A stretch of DNA of 64,000 bases. It comes from Prunus persica. Its lineage: Eukaryota > Streptophyta > Magnoliopsida > Rosales > Rosaceae. The translations under genes and the position numbers were made by a program. How positions within the stretch are numbered: position 1 is the stretch's first letter; each line of letters opens with the position of its first letter. Below, piece by piece: positions 25,706 to 36,939 of this stretch. The notes beneath the pieces are model-generated. The model saw nothing but the letters and a program-made list of their open reading frames with translations, did no database searches and was not told the DNA's origin. The DNA lies in NCBI RefSeq assembly GCF_000346465.2, contig NC_034016.1:9314027-9378026 (forward strand), in the 5' to 3' direction.

Positions 25706-28700
25706 ATGGGCCCTAAACGTGGTGGTGTCCGTAGAGGGACTAGACAGTCGTCCCGACAGAGGGGACAGGATCCCCAGCTCGGGCAGGAGGACGTTCCTGT
25801 TCCTGCACCGGTACCTGAACCGGTAGAGCAATCTGTTGTTGGAGGTTCGTCAGGATCCGTACCTGCTATGCCTCCTATGCAGGGAGATCCCCACTTTCAG
25901 CAGACCTTAGAGTTGCTGACGCAGGCTTTAGCCAGAACTGGGCAGCCCAGAGATCCCTCCCTGGGATATGCTGATCAAGCGAAGAGGATAGGGGCCACTG
26001 ACTTTGATGGTGATGGTACCCCAGCAGTAGCTGAGGAGTGGATTGAAAAGATGGAGCGGATCATGGAGGTCATGGCTGTTCCACAGAACAGTAGGGTTAC
26101 TTTGGCCACCTTCTTCTTGATCAAAAATGCCAGACATATGCCAGACATTGGTGGGATTCAGTCAAGAGGCGATACAGGGATCCTTTAGCTATTACGTGGC
26201 AAGCCTTCAGAGCTGCATTTGACAGTCAGTATTACCCACAAGCGTACCAGAATTTGAAGATACAAGAGTTTTTGCAGCTAGAACAGGGGATGATGACTGT
26301 ATTAAAGTATGAGAAGAGGTTTCATGACCTGTCTAAGTATTGTCTTCCACTGGTGGAGGATGAAAGTAAGAAGTGTCAGCTGTTCACTATGGGATTAAAG
26401 GCCTCTATCAGAGATATTGTGATCAGTCAGCGGTTGACCAACTTTAGTGATGTGGTGATGTCGGCTTCGCTGATTGAAAGCAGCCAGATGATGGCCAAAC
26501 CACGGGGTGAACTCCATAGGCAGCAGTTTGAAATAGGCGGTCCTAGCCAGGGATCATCTAAGAGAGGCAGTTACAGTTCGGGATCATCCAGTGGTCGCAG
26601 CTATGGAGGTTACCGACCTGGATTCAGCTCCAGCGGAGGTTCCAACCAAAGTGGCAGTTCTGGAAACCGCTCTGGGGGTAGTGCAAGAGGTGCTGGAAGA
26701 CAGTTGCTGTCAGGATCTGGCAGGAGGAGTCGCCCCCAATGCGCTAGATGTGGTAGGTACCATTCTGGGCCTTGCCAGCAGGGTACTACTAGATGTTATT
26801 ACTGTGGACAACCTGGACATTTTCGGAAGGATTCCCCTTTGTTCCTGCAGACTAGAGAGACCACAGATGCGCCAATTCCAGGGACAGTTATGCAGGGTCG
26901 ATCACAGGAGATACCACCGTTTGTGGAGGCTTCGTCCAGTGGTGGTGCCCAAACCAGTGTGGCCAGTCGAGGTAGTAGTCAGCAGAGGGGACGTGGTGGA
27001 CGTTCCAGAGCCACAGGCAGAGTATATAACATGTCCCAGCAGGAAGCACATGCATCGCCTGACGTAATTACAGGTATTTTACCGGTCTTTGGCATTCCTG
27101 CTAGAGTTTTGATTGACCCTGGGGCTACGCACTCGTTTGTCACACCTAGTTTTGCCCATAATGCCAACGTTAGACTTTCGGCTCTGCAGACTGAACTGGC
27201 GATCGCAGTACCTATAGGAGAGATTTTTAGGGTAGGTACCGTGTATCGCGATAGTACAGTGCTGGTGGGAAATGTGTTTTTGGAGGCAGATTTAATTCCC
27301 TTGGGCATGGTTGACTTGGATGTCATCTTAGGGATGGATTGGTTAGCCAGACATCGTGCCTCAGTAGATTGCTTCAGGAAAGAAGTTGTATTCCGTAGTC
27401 CCGGACGACCTGAAGTAACTTTTTATGGCGAACGCCGAGTGCTTCCATCTTGCCTTATTTCAGCTATGACGGCAAAACGGTTGCTGAGAAAAAGGTTCTC
27501 AGGATACATAGCACATGTCATTGATACCAGAGATAATGGGCTGCGATTGGAGGATATTCCAGTCGTACAGGACTTTCCAGATGTATTTCCTGAGGATCTT
27601 CCTGGAGTACCTCCTCAGCGGGAGATTGAGTTTGTTATTGAGCTCGCTCCAGGAACAAATCCTATTTCTCAAGCACCATATAGAATGGCACCAGCAGAGT
27701 TGAGGGAATTAAAGACTCAGTTGCAGGAGCTGGTAGATAAGGGTTTCATCCGCCCCAGTTTTTCTCCATGGGTGCTCCAGTTTTATTTGTTAAGAAAAAG
27801 GATGGCACCATGAGGTTATGCGTTGACTACAGACAGCTGAACAAGATCACAGTGCGGAATAGATATCCCTTGCCTCGCATTGATGACTTGTTTGATCAGC
27901 TGAAGGGTGCCAAGGTCTTTTCTAAGATTGACCTGAGGTCTGGATATCATCAGTTACGGGTTAGAGAAGAGGATGTGCCTAAAACTGCGTTTCGAACGAG
28001 GTATGGGCACTATGAGTTCCTGGTGATGCCATTTGGATTAACGAATGCGCCAGCTGCATTTATGGACCTCATGAACAGAGTGTTTCGACGTTACTTGGAT
28101 CGCTTTGTGATTGTGTTCATAGATGATATTCTGGTGTATTCAAAGAGTCAGAAGGCACATATGAAGCATTTAAACCTTGTGTTGAGAACTCTGAGAAAGA
28201 GGCAACTTTATGCCAAATTCAGCAAGTGTCAATTCTGGTTAGACAGAGTGAGTTTCTTGGGACACGTGATCTCTGCAGAGGGCATTTATGTTGATCCTCA
28301 AAAGATTGACGCAGTAGTAAATTGGCTACGACCAACCAGTGTTACTGAGATACGAAGTTTTCTGGGGTTAGCCGGGTATTACCGTCGCTTCGTGGAAAGG
28401 TTCTCCACCATAGCGGCACCTCTCACCTATTTGACACGGAAAGGAGTTAAGTTTGTGTGGTCAGATAAGTGTGAGGAGAGTTTCATTGAACTCAAGACCA
28501 AGCTGACCACTGCTCCGGTTTTAGCACTTCCAGATGATAGTGGGAACTTTGTGATCTACAGTGATGCGTCTCAACACGGACTTGGGTGTGTACTGATGCA
28601 GCATGGTAGGGTGATCGCCTATGCTTCTAGACAACTGAAGAAGCATGAGCTGAATTATCCTGTTCATGATTTGGAACTTGCTGCAGTAGTGTTTGCCTTA

Positions 28701-30399
28701 AAGATTTGGCGGCATTATCTTTATGGGGAAACATGCCAGATCTTTACAGATCACAAGAGTTTAAAGTATTTATTCACTCAGAAGGAATTAAATTTGAGGC
28801 AAAGAAGATGGTTAGAGTTGCTAAAAGATTATGAATGTACCATCGAGCATCACCCAGGAAGAGCTAATGTTGTTGCTGATGCACTCAGTAGAAAATCTTC
28901 AGGATCTATAGCTTATCTTCGAGGGAGATATTTACCATTGATGGTGGAAATGAGGAAGCTCAGAGTTGGGCTAGATGTGGATAATCAGAGAGCACTGTTA
29001 GCTACTCTCCATGTGAGACCAGTGCTAGTAGAACGAATACTCGCAGCTCAATCTCAGGATCCTTTGATTTGCACACTGCGAGTAGAGGTTGCAAATGGCG
29101 ACAGAACTGATTGTTCTGTAAGAAATGATGGAGCGTTAATGGTAGGTAACAGGTTATATGTCCCTAATGAAGCTTTAAAAAGGGAGATTCTTGAGGAGGC
29201 CCATGAATCAGCGTTTGCAATGCACCCTAGAAGCACAAAAATGTACCATACTCTGTGAGAGCACTACTGGTGGCCTTTTATGAAGAAAGAAATAGCAGAG
29301 TATGTCAGAAGATGCTTAATTTGTCAGCAAGTGAAAGCTAAGCGACAGAAACCATCAGGGCTATTGCAACCACTTCCAATTCCTGAGTGGAAGTGGGAGC
29401 GGATTACGATGGATTTTGTGTTCAAGCTGCCCCGAACACAAAGTAAGCATGATGGAGTATGGGTTATCGTGGATCGACTCACCAAGTCCGCTCATTTTCT
29501 GCCGGTGAGAGCAAATTATAGTTTGAATAAACTAGCGAAGATTTTTATAGATGAGATCGTGAGACTTCATGGAGTACCAGTATCCATTGTTTCAGATCGA
29601 GACCCACGGTTTACATCCCGGTTTTGGACAAAGTTAAATGAATGGTCAGTCTGAGAGGACCATTCAGACACTAGAAGATATGTTGAGAGCTTGTGCACTT
29701 CAATTTCGGGGTGATTGGGATGAGAAGTTACCACTTATGGAGTTTGCATATAATAACAGTTATCAAGTAAGTATCGGAATGTCTCCATTTGATGCTTTGT
29801 ATGGGAGACAGTGTAGAACTCCATTCTATTGGGATGAAGTGGGTGAACACAGATTGGTCGTATCTGAGGATGTTGAACTGACCAAGAAACAAGTGCAAAT
29901 CATTAGAGAACGACTCAAGACAGCCCAGGACCGACAAAAGAGCTATGCGGACAATAGAAGAAAAGATCTTCAGTTTGAAGTTGGAGACTGGGTATTTTTG
30001 AAATTATCACCTTGGAAAGGTGTCGTGAGATTTGGGAAGCGAGGGAAACTAAGTCCTCGCTACATTGGACCCTATGAGATTATAAAGCGTGTGGGTCCAG
30101 TAGCGTACAGGCTTGCCTTGCCTTCAGATCTAGCTCGATTGCATGATGTTTTCCATATCTCCATGCTCCGAAAGTATATTTCCGACCCTTCCCATGTATT
30201 AGAGGAGCAACCAGTAGAATTGGAGGCTGATTTCACCTATGTGGAGCAACCAGTTCAGATTTTGGATTGGAAGACGCAAGTGTTGCGATCGAGAGAGATT
30301 CCACTTGTGAAAGTTTTATGGAGGAGTCATACTGTAGAAGAGGCTACATGGGAACCTGAAGACCAAATGCGGGAACAGTACCTTCACCTCTCCGAGTGA
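25706..30399 (+). pseudogene. gag-pol of Tekay-like element, several lesions
   Basis: Gag-pol polyprotein read in pieces. Gag starts MGPKRGGVRRG at 25706. An 11-bp tandem duplication (26129-26139 repeated at 26140) shifts the frame, and gag continues at about 26150-27010, ending with a zinc knuckle CYYCGQPGHFRKDS whose last Cys is Ser. Protease: IDPGATHSFV (about 27110). A 1-base deletion near 27768 shifts the frame before RT ([17 protein letters not shown]), then RNase H ([20 protein letters not shown]). A TGA at 29256-29258 interrupts the start of integrase. The integrase core (MDFVFKLP, SDRDPRF) has a short deletion at about 29638 between the second Asp and the Glu region (GQSERTIQTLED). 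The chromodomain is at about 30250-30390 (VLWRSHTVEEATWEPED). Not functional as it stands. Confidence 0.92.
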
Positions 30400-30430
30400 C
30401 AGGTGCGTAAATTTCGAGGACGAAATTTGT

Positions 30431-30444
30431 ATAAGGGGGGTAGG
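30431..30444 (+). other. Polypurine tract of Tekay-like element
   Basis: TAAGGGGGGTAGG directly before the 3' LTR start at 30446; the expected plus-strand priming site. Confidence 0.8.
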
Positions 30445-30445
30445 T

Positions 30446-31821
30446 TGTAATGACCCAAACCTAAAATTCACATGTAATTAGTAATTTATTATGCGGAAAG
30501 ACAATTTTGCCCTTTGACTAAATTATGAACTCAAAGTTGACTTTTTGACCGAAAAGGAATTTGACAATTCCACATACACCGTTGCGTAGAGCACGGCGAG
30601 AGGAGTCCGTAGACACGGAGTAGACCCGAATCGGAGTTGTAACGAAGAAGATACGATCAAAATACCGTGAAGGGCAAAATGGTAATTTGGCCAAAAGTCA
30701 GATTTTTAACCCTTTTTCCTTCTCTCTCTCCTCATTTCTCTCTCCTCCCGATTTTTGCTCTAGCCGCCCGACCTTTCCTCCTTCTCCTTGACGCCACGGC
30801 CGCCACACTTGGAACCGATCTCCGCCGTTGGTACCAAACGATCCACCACTCGACCGCCGACGTTTCTTGACCCTTCGCCGGAGTTTCCGTGGCCGGAGCT
30901 CGCCGGAAAACTCCATTTTCGCCGGATTTCCAATTTGAACTTTGAGCTCGATTTTCTCCTTCAATTCTCCACCAAATCGATCGAGTAAGGTATGGTTTCT
31001 CAGCTCCTTTTCGTGTTCTAGCTAATGGATGTATGGGTTTCGATCGAGTTTAGCTCTAAAGGGTTCGATTTTTCGACTTGAAAATTGGCCGAAACTTCGG
31101 CCGCCGTGATCTACTGTTTTCGATCACTTTTTGGGGTATGTCCAAGAACAAAAGTGACTCCAAATGGGGTGTTTTACCTAGGATAGGAGTTTGGAGTCTT
31201 GGTTCCGAGATTTTTCGGCCACTCGGTATCGCTTTAGACACCCGAATCTGCCCGCGCGTGCTGGGGCGCGTGGACGAGGGGGTGGAGTAACTCTGGGCAG
31301 TTTTGAGATCCTCGTGTCATCACGAGCGCGTAGGATTTCGCGGATCTCGATTCGGAGTCCGTTTGAGCCCCGAACGGATTTTCCATATCGCGCGATCCTT
31401 GGGTGCAGTGTCGTCAAATCGTCGGATCACGCTGAATTTCGGATATGTCGGTCTACATGATTTCAGGATCGTGTAGGATTCGACGGATTGCGAATCGGAG
31501 TCCCGGATACTCCGAAATCGCGAACCCTGGGGCTAGGGTTTGGATTTTAAGCGATAACGCGATTTTGGCTAATCCGACCGTCCGTTTCGGACCAAACTCG
31601 CAGAACATGGTTCCTTCTCTGTAAGGAACCTTCACTGGAGCCCAGATTGGCCATCGGAGACCGTGGACCCACGGGGTCCGGGATCGGTCGATCTGGCAGT
31701 ATATCGCTTAGTAAGGCTTCGGGTCTCTTAAGGTCGTTCTAACTGTCTAAAAAGCTAATGTGGGCATAAGAGTAACTTTAAAATGAGTGCACGTATTTCT
31801 AGGAGCCGGGGGCAGGGTGTT
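30446..31821 (+). repeat. 3' LTR of Tekay-like element, truncated
   Basis: Matches the first 1376 bp of the 5' LTR and breaks off after GGGGGCAGGGTGTT, where the 5' copy continues with TAATTTGATTC. About 1.17 kb of LTR is missing, and with it any target-site duplication. Confidence 0.9.
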
Positions 31822-31942
31822 AAGATACTTGGTTTAAAATGAAAGAGGTTTAGCTCAACTAGTATAAACAAAATGAATCCGCCATTTAGAATGTTTTGTT
31901 ATATACGTTATTACTAAAGTTCATTTCCTAAGCAATAGATGC

Positions 31943-32074
31943 ATGTTTCCTTCAATAACCCTTAAAGATAGCATGTTGGCGGCCGTAAATGTGCAACAAG
32001 AATGCGTGATTGCATCCGAAAATCTAGAGAACCTCAACATTCCTTATTTCTACCAAAAACGTTATGTCATATAA
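31943..32074 (+). other. Unidentified 43-codon ORF, possible gene exon
   Basis: ATG at 31943 to TAA at 32072-32074. The peptide contains LAAVNVQQECVIASENLEN and ends IPYFYQKRYVI. Its composition looks more like a real protein than the surrounding AT-rich DNA, so it could be a terminal exon of a host gene cut off by the transposons. I do not recognise it. Confidence 0.25.
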
Positions 32075-32712
32075 AGTGAGTATATTCCTCTTTATTCTGA
32101 ACATATTTTCGGGGTTCGTACTATGGGTTTGTAATGGAATTACCTTTTTTCATCTGTAATGGAATTACCTTTATCCTTTTTGGTGATTGATTTTGTCTAC
32201 ATTTAATAATAGGACGTGGTTCCAATCAATACAGCGCATTGATGATTTGAGTAGCTACTCTAAAACTAAAAATTATCATTCATTAATTCGTGATTCCACC
32301 ATTCTCATGTGTATTGCGCATCAATTATAAGTATTTCTTTGCTTTTGGGTACCGAAGCCACTTTAGGGGCCATTCTTGTCTCTTTCCAGGCAGACATCTC
32401 TTGTAAGATGAATTATGTGAGAATTTGAATCATAACTTCCAATGGAGCTTTTTTTTATAATAGGGCCTGGGTAATCTCCATTCAGGGAGTTCGAATATTT
32501 AAAACTCATATATCTGTCATGCTACAAGCATGCCACAGATTAATACAGACATGTCAATAAATTGTCCTTTTATGACTTTAAACCATATAAATTGACATGT
32601 TAATGGATTGTCCTTTTGGGACCTCATGCCATTTCATTTGCGCAGTAGGCATGCATCGCATTGATCACTGCTATGCCCATGTTTTGTCCTTCTGAGTCTT
32701 TAATCTATGCAG

Positions 32713-32788
32713 TGTATTATCAATGTATTCAACTTGCAATCTATAAAATTTGCATTAATAATGCTCGGTTGAATACATTGATAATACA
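32713..32788. repeat. Perfect 21-bp inverted repeat (hairpin)
   Basis: Arms 32713-32733 (TGTATTATCAATGTATTCAAC) and 32768-32788 are exact reverse complements, separated by 34 bp. It lies immediately before the Tat-3 5' LTR. It might be a small foldback element or an RNA hairpin. Confidence 0.9.
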
Positions 32789-32797
32789 TTTTTTACG

Positions 32798-33435
32798 CAA
32801 ACCAAGAATGCTCGGTCATGATTACGCAAAAATCTCACAAGCTCCTAACCCATAAGTTACTTCTTGACCGCGAACTTGGGGACTACTGTTTACACCATAA
32901 TCAACCGAGCATATCCAGCATCAAAACGACTGGCACCAAGGTAGACACACCTTCTCCCCTATTGAAATACCCCAAAGGGACACACAGACAAATCCCTAGA
33001 AAGTGACTGACGTCACCACCGTCCGACGTGCTGAAGGAAGATACTCTTTTGAAACGGCAGCCACTTGCCGAAGCTCCTAACTACCAAACATAATCTCTAG
33101 GGACACGTGTCATCACCACAGCGACTTGCACAGAGTCCCACATCGAAACTTTGTTCAAGACTCCTATTTTCACTTCCCTATAAATGGGGAACAGTACCCG
33201 AGTAAAAAGGGTAACTATTTTCTCACATTTACTGTTACTCTGCCAAAATTACCACATATAGCCGACTTAAGCATCAGAGAGCCTTCGGCAGGCACCACAC
33301 TGGTGTATGAAGCTTGACGACTGCTTCTTTTTCCTTGTCTTCTGCAGGTTCTTCAAACTTCGAAGGTCCTCACCTTCTTCCTTGCTAAAGATCCTACACT
33401 TCTCTAAGTTGACCCTCATAAAAAGAGCATCAACA
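32798..33435 (+). repeat. 5' LTR (or its 3' part) of Tat-3
   Basis: 638 bp matching 41023-41655. A TATAAA-like box (CCTATAAATGGG, about 33178) is present here but lost by a short deletion in the 3' copy (around 41402). It ends CATCAACA before TTTGGCGCC. Confidence 0.8.
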
Positions 33436-33436
33436 A

Positions 33437-33455
33437 TTTGGCGCCATCTGTGGAA
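33437..33455 (+). other. Primer-binding region of Tat-3
   Basis: TTTGGCGCCATCTGTGG follows the LTR end. Same position and motif as in Tat-2. Confidence 0.75.
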
Positions 33456-33559
33456 AACAACTTTTGAATCCCACTTCCTTCTACCAGCCCCGCTGGCTCC
33501 CTTCCCCATCAAGCCCTATAGCCTATACTTCTCGTCACACTCTACTATACTGAGCGAGG

Positions 33560-35445
33560 CCAGCCTCGATACCCAGTGCCACACCCCTTGTGGGGATTAC
33601 TCTCGAAAGAAACCTTCGGTGGAGGGGAATCTCTAGGTAGAGGTGGAGCACCTTTGCGCTAGTATGGCCAAGATGACGGAGACCTATGAACACCTTTGTA
33701 CAAAGAATGTTGAGCTGGAGCATGATTGTTGCGCCCTGAAGCGTAACTGGGAGAATACTCACCACCAAGGCGCCCATCAAGACCTTACCTAGGATGTTGA
33801 ACACACCCAGCCGAACCAGCCAGTGATCTCCTGTCATAGCGCCCCGATCTAGGTGAGGCTCGGCAAAGGCAAAGGCCACCTTCATCCAGAGACGACCAAA
33901 TCACGGCTTCTCCACATTTCCCCACCGAAGGATCTGCCCCATATCCCTACCAAGATCTACAAAGAATGCAAGCACCGTATCTTGGAGCTTCAGCCAGAGC
34001 CTATCCCTATCCCAGTCAACCTCGACAACCCACAGGTCGCACACCTAGGCCTCTTTCCGAAGCCCACCCACTTATCTACCGGGGAAGGTGCGGGGGACTC
34101 CGATGACTGGGAACCTTATCACCCTGAAGACTGGGAGTCTTACCATACCAAAGGGTTCGAGGAGTTGGAAGCTTACCCAACCCTTACCCACCCACACCCC
34201 AAGCTTTCAGCACCCGGTGTTCTTCCTTATGCCGACCCAGCCATGAGGCTTTTCTTTGAGAAAGTCATACGCCTTGAGAGTGAACAGCGCCGCAGCCATC
34301 AGCCCCTCCGGACGAAACCACGCCCTGGCCCCTTCACTGAACGTATCCTCAACTATCGTCAAGAGAAGGACATTCAGTCGCTCCGGATGGAGGATCCCCT
34401 CACCCATATCCACTCTTTTCTGTCCGCCCTCGGATGCAAGGGTCTCAGTGATGAAGGCATGTGCCTCTTTTTCCCTTCTACACTCAGTTGCGCTGCTCTG
34501 AACTAGTTCTATTGGCTGAACCCCCAAACTATTAACTCATTCGATAGCTTGAAGCAAACCTTCCTAGACCATTTTATGATCCAGACTAATCGCTTGTACT
34601 CTGCAGACGATTTGTATATGCTTCGGTAGGGTAAGGAAAAACCCCTTCGGGAGTATACCGCCCGCTTCAGCCACAAGTATTCCCGCTGCCCAGCGATAGA
34701 TAACCGAGATGCTTTCGTTGCTTTCAAAAGTGGTCTTTGCGAGTCCAACTTCCACTATCTCATCCATAGCAACCCGTGGAACACTTACGCCGAACTCATG
34801 AAGCAGGCAGCAGTCCATACGAAAGCCGAATACTTTAACTCCAAGCGTGGCCCAGCAAACTCGTCACAGAGCACTTTTGGTCATCCCCCGCCTGCTTCAG
34901 CACCCACCCCAGCCAAACCTCACCATTCTCTGCCTACCCTCGATAATCAGGGTACCCAGCATCCCAAGAGGAAGGATTGCTACTAGCACACATTCAGCAA
35001 TGGGAAGTGCGGCCGACACGGCAGCCACCATTAGTCCGGCGGCAACAACCCTTCAAGGACAAATGGTTGTGCCCCATTCCCCATCGAGCCCAAGCCCAGG
35101 TTTAAAGTATTCACCACCCTCAACACCACTTATGAAAATGTCTTGGTCTATAAGGCACTCATTATACCCAAACCTCCCCTGGAAACCGACCAACAAGCCT
35201 ATGCCGAACACAGGCATGTTCTGCAGTTTTCACCAGTTTACTGGCCATGATACAGAATCCTACATAGCACTACGCAACATCATTGAAGGTCTCATTCGTG
35301 AGGGGAAACTAGACAAGTATGTGCACAACCTTTCACCTCCCCTGAATCCTCACCAACGGTAGATCAACATGATTTCCACCATCAGTGGTGGTCCTACATT
35401 GGTCGGGACCTCCAATAACTTCATCAAGAACTATGTCTGCTCTTC
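33560..35445 (+). pseudogene. Tat-3 gag remnant
   Basis: Read in pieces: 33853-34506 carries the start of the Retrotrans_gag domain (DPLTHIHSFLSALGCKGLSD), stops at 34506, and continues in other frames (FSHKYSRCPAI near 34670) to about 34990. The C-terminal Gag motif CSFHQFTGHDTESY lies near 35220. At about 35445 the sequence jumps from a segment equal to 20930 in Tat-2 to the RNase H tail, marking the internal deletion. Confidence 0.8.
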
Positions 35446-36623
35446 TTAAGCACATCAGGTCTTCAGCACTGAGCACGGGCACCTGCCGAAGACAATATGA
35501 AGACAGCCATGCGGATGCTTTGGCAAGACTAGCTTAGGCCGTAGAGCAGGGCATTGGTCGCAACATCTACATGGAGTTCCTGGACCAGCCAAGCATTCAG
35601 ATATCAACCATTTGTACCATTGACCACAACCCCACCTAATCATCAATGGCGCTCTATACAAACACGGCTTCAGCCTCCCCTACCTTCGGTGTCTGACCCC
35701 AGAGGAAGGTAACTATGTCCTTCGGGAGATCCATGAGGGCATCTGCAGTAACCATTCAGGCGCTCGCTCACTAGCACACAACGTCATTCGGCAAAGGTAC
35801 TTCTGGCCCTCACTTCACCTAGAAGTGCGACAAATGCTAACGGTTCGCCAAGATCCCACAGCTCATAGCAGAACCATTGACTGCCATAGTCAGTCCTTGG
35901 CCATTTGCCCAATGAGGACTGAACCTCATCGGACCTATGCTTGAGGGCAAAGGCCAATTAAAATACGCAATTTTCGTCGTAGATTACTTCACCAAATTGG
36001 CTGAGACCAAAGTCTTAGCTACCATCATCGCAACTCGCATCGAAACATTCGTCTGGCAAATTATCGTATGTCGCTTCGGCATCCCCCACACCAATGTCAC
36101 AGACAACAGTCGACAATTTGACAATGCCAATGGTTGCTGGCCAGAATTACTCCCAGAGGTTTTCTGGTCCTACCGCACCACCTTTCATACCTCCACATGA
36201 GAAACACCTTTCTCCATTTTCTTTGGTACTGAAGCCGTTGCCTCGGTAGAGATTGGCTAGCCCACATACCAAGCCTCCACTTATGATGCTGAAGCCAACG
36301 ACGGGCAGTTGGCCTTAAACCTTGACCTCATCAAAGAACTTCGTGACCAGGCAAGCATGCGCAACGCCTCCTACAAACAACGTGTTGCCAGGTACTACGA
36401 CTCCCGGGTGAAACCTCGTGCCTTTAGGATGGGCGACTGGGTCATGCGCAGGGTGTCCTTGGCCACCAAAAACTCTACCGAGGGTACCCTGGGACCTATA
36501 TGGGAAGACCCTTATGAGGTTACCAAGGTCTGCCTCCTAGGCACTTATCATCTCCTTGATCCCAATGGCAAGACTTTGCCTCATACATGGAACGCAGATC
36601 ACCTTAAGTACTACCACAAGTGA
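35446..36623 (+). pseudogene. Tat-3 RNase H tail and integrase remnant
   Basis: Starts with HADALARL-type sequence (35507-35535), the end of the archaeal-type RNase H. The integrase zinc-binding part follows (GVSDPRG and HEGICSNHSGARS, about 35680-35770). The core is open at 35937-36200 (FVVDYFTKLAETK, TDNSRQFDN), with a gap before WPELLPEVFWSYRTT. The C-terminal domain is open at 36309-36623 (RVKPRAFRMGDWVMRR, GPIWEDPYEVTKV), ending NADHLKYYHK. Several stops and deletions; non-functional. Confidence 0.85.
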
Positions 36624-36939
36624 TCACGAGACGCTTCTTGTTTTGTGTCCAAGTAAGGTTCTTTGTTTCCTCATGCCTCGGCACTATCTTAGGCCTCAGG
36701 CTAACACACTATGCACTTTTTTCCTTTCGGCATCTATCTAATGAAACACCTAACTTCGGCTTCGTTATATCATCACATGTATCATTTCTGCCAACACAAT
36801 GGATACCAAAGAAAACAAGTCTAATATCGTAGAAAATAAAGGCAACCTTACCCCATGGCAAGGCAGAATGTTTATACAAAACAAAGATTACATATAGCTG
36901 TTCCAAAAATAAACAAAATATGTAAGGCAGGAAACGACT

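Larger units (their letters stand above)
23065..31821 (+). mobile_element. Tekay-like Ty3/gypsy chromovirus (+)
   Basis: An LTR retrotransposon inserted in the 5' LTR of Tat-2. It has a full 5' LTR (23065-25613), a TGGTATCAGAGC primer-binding site, gag-pol (25706-30399), a purine tract, and a 3' LTR truncated after 1376 of about 2549 bp. The two LTR copies differ by few substitutions and one indel of roughly 25 bp near 24007/31387, so insertion was fairly recent. Placement in the Tekay/Del clade rests on the domain order PR-RT-RH-IN and a chromodomain at the C-terminus. Because the 3' end is deleted, no target-site duplication can be checked. Confidence 0.93.
31822..32797. other. Unassigned spacer between Tekay-like element and Tat-3
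   Basis: AT-rich DNA with no recognised element. An unidentified short ORF lies at 31943-32074 (+). A short imperfect direct duplication near 32545-32620 repeats ATTGTCCTTTT after ACATGT. A perfect 21-bp inverted repeat is at 32713-32788. Confidence 0.5.

Noticed and set aside
33853..34506. A 217-codon ORF as a host gene
   Set aside because: It is the N-terminal Gag part of Tat-3, with a close counterpart in Tat-2.
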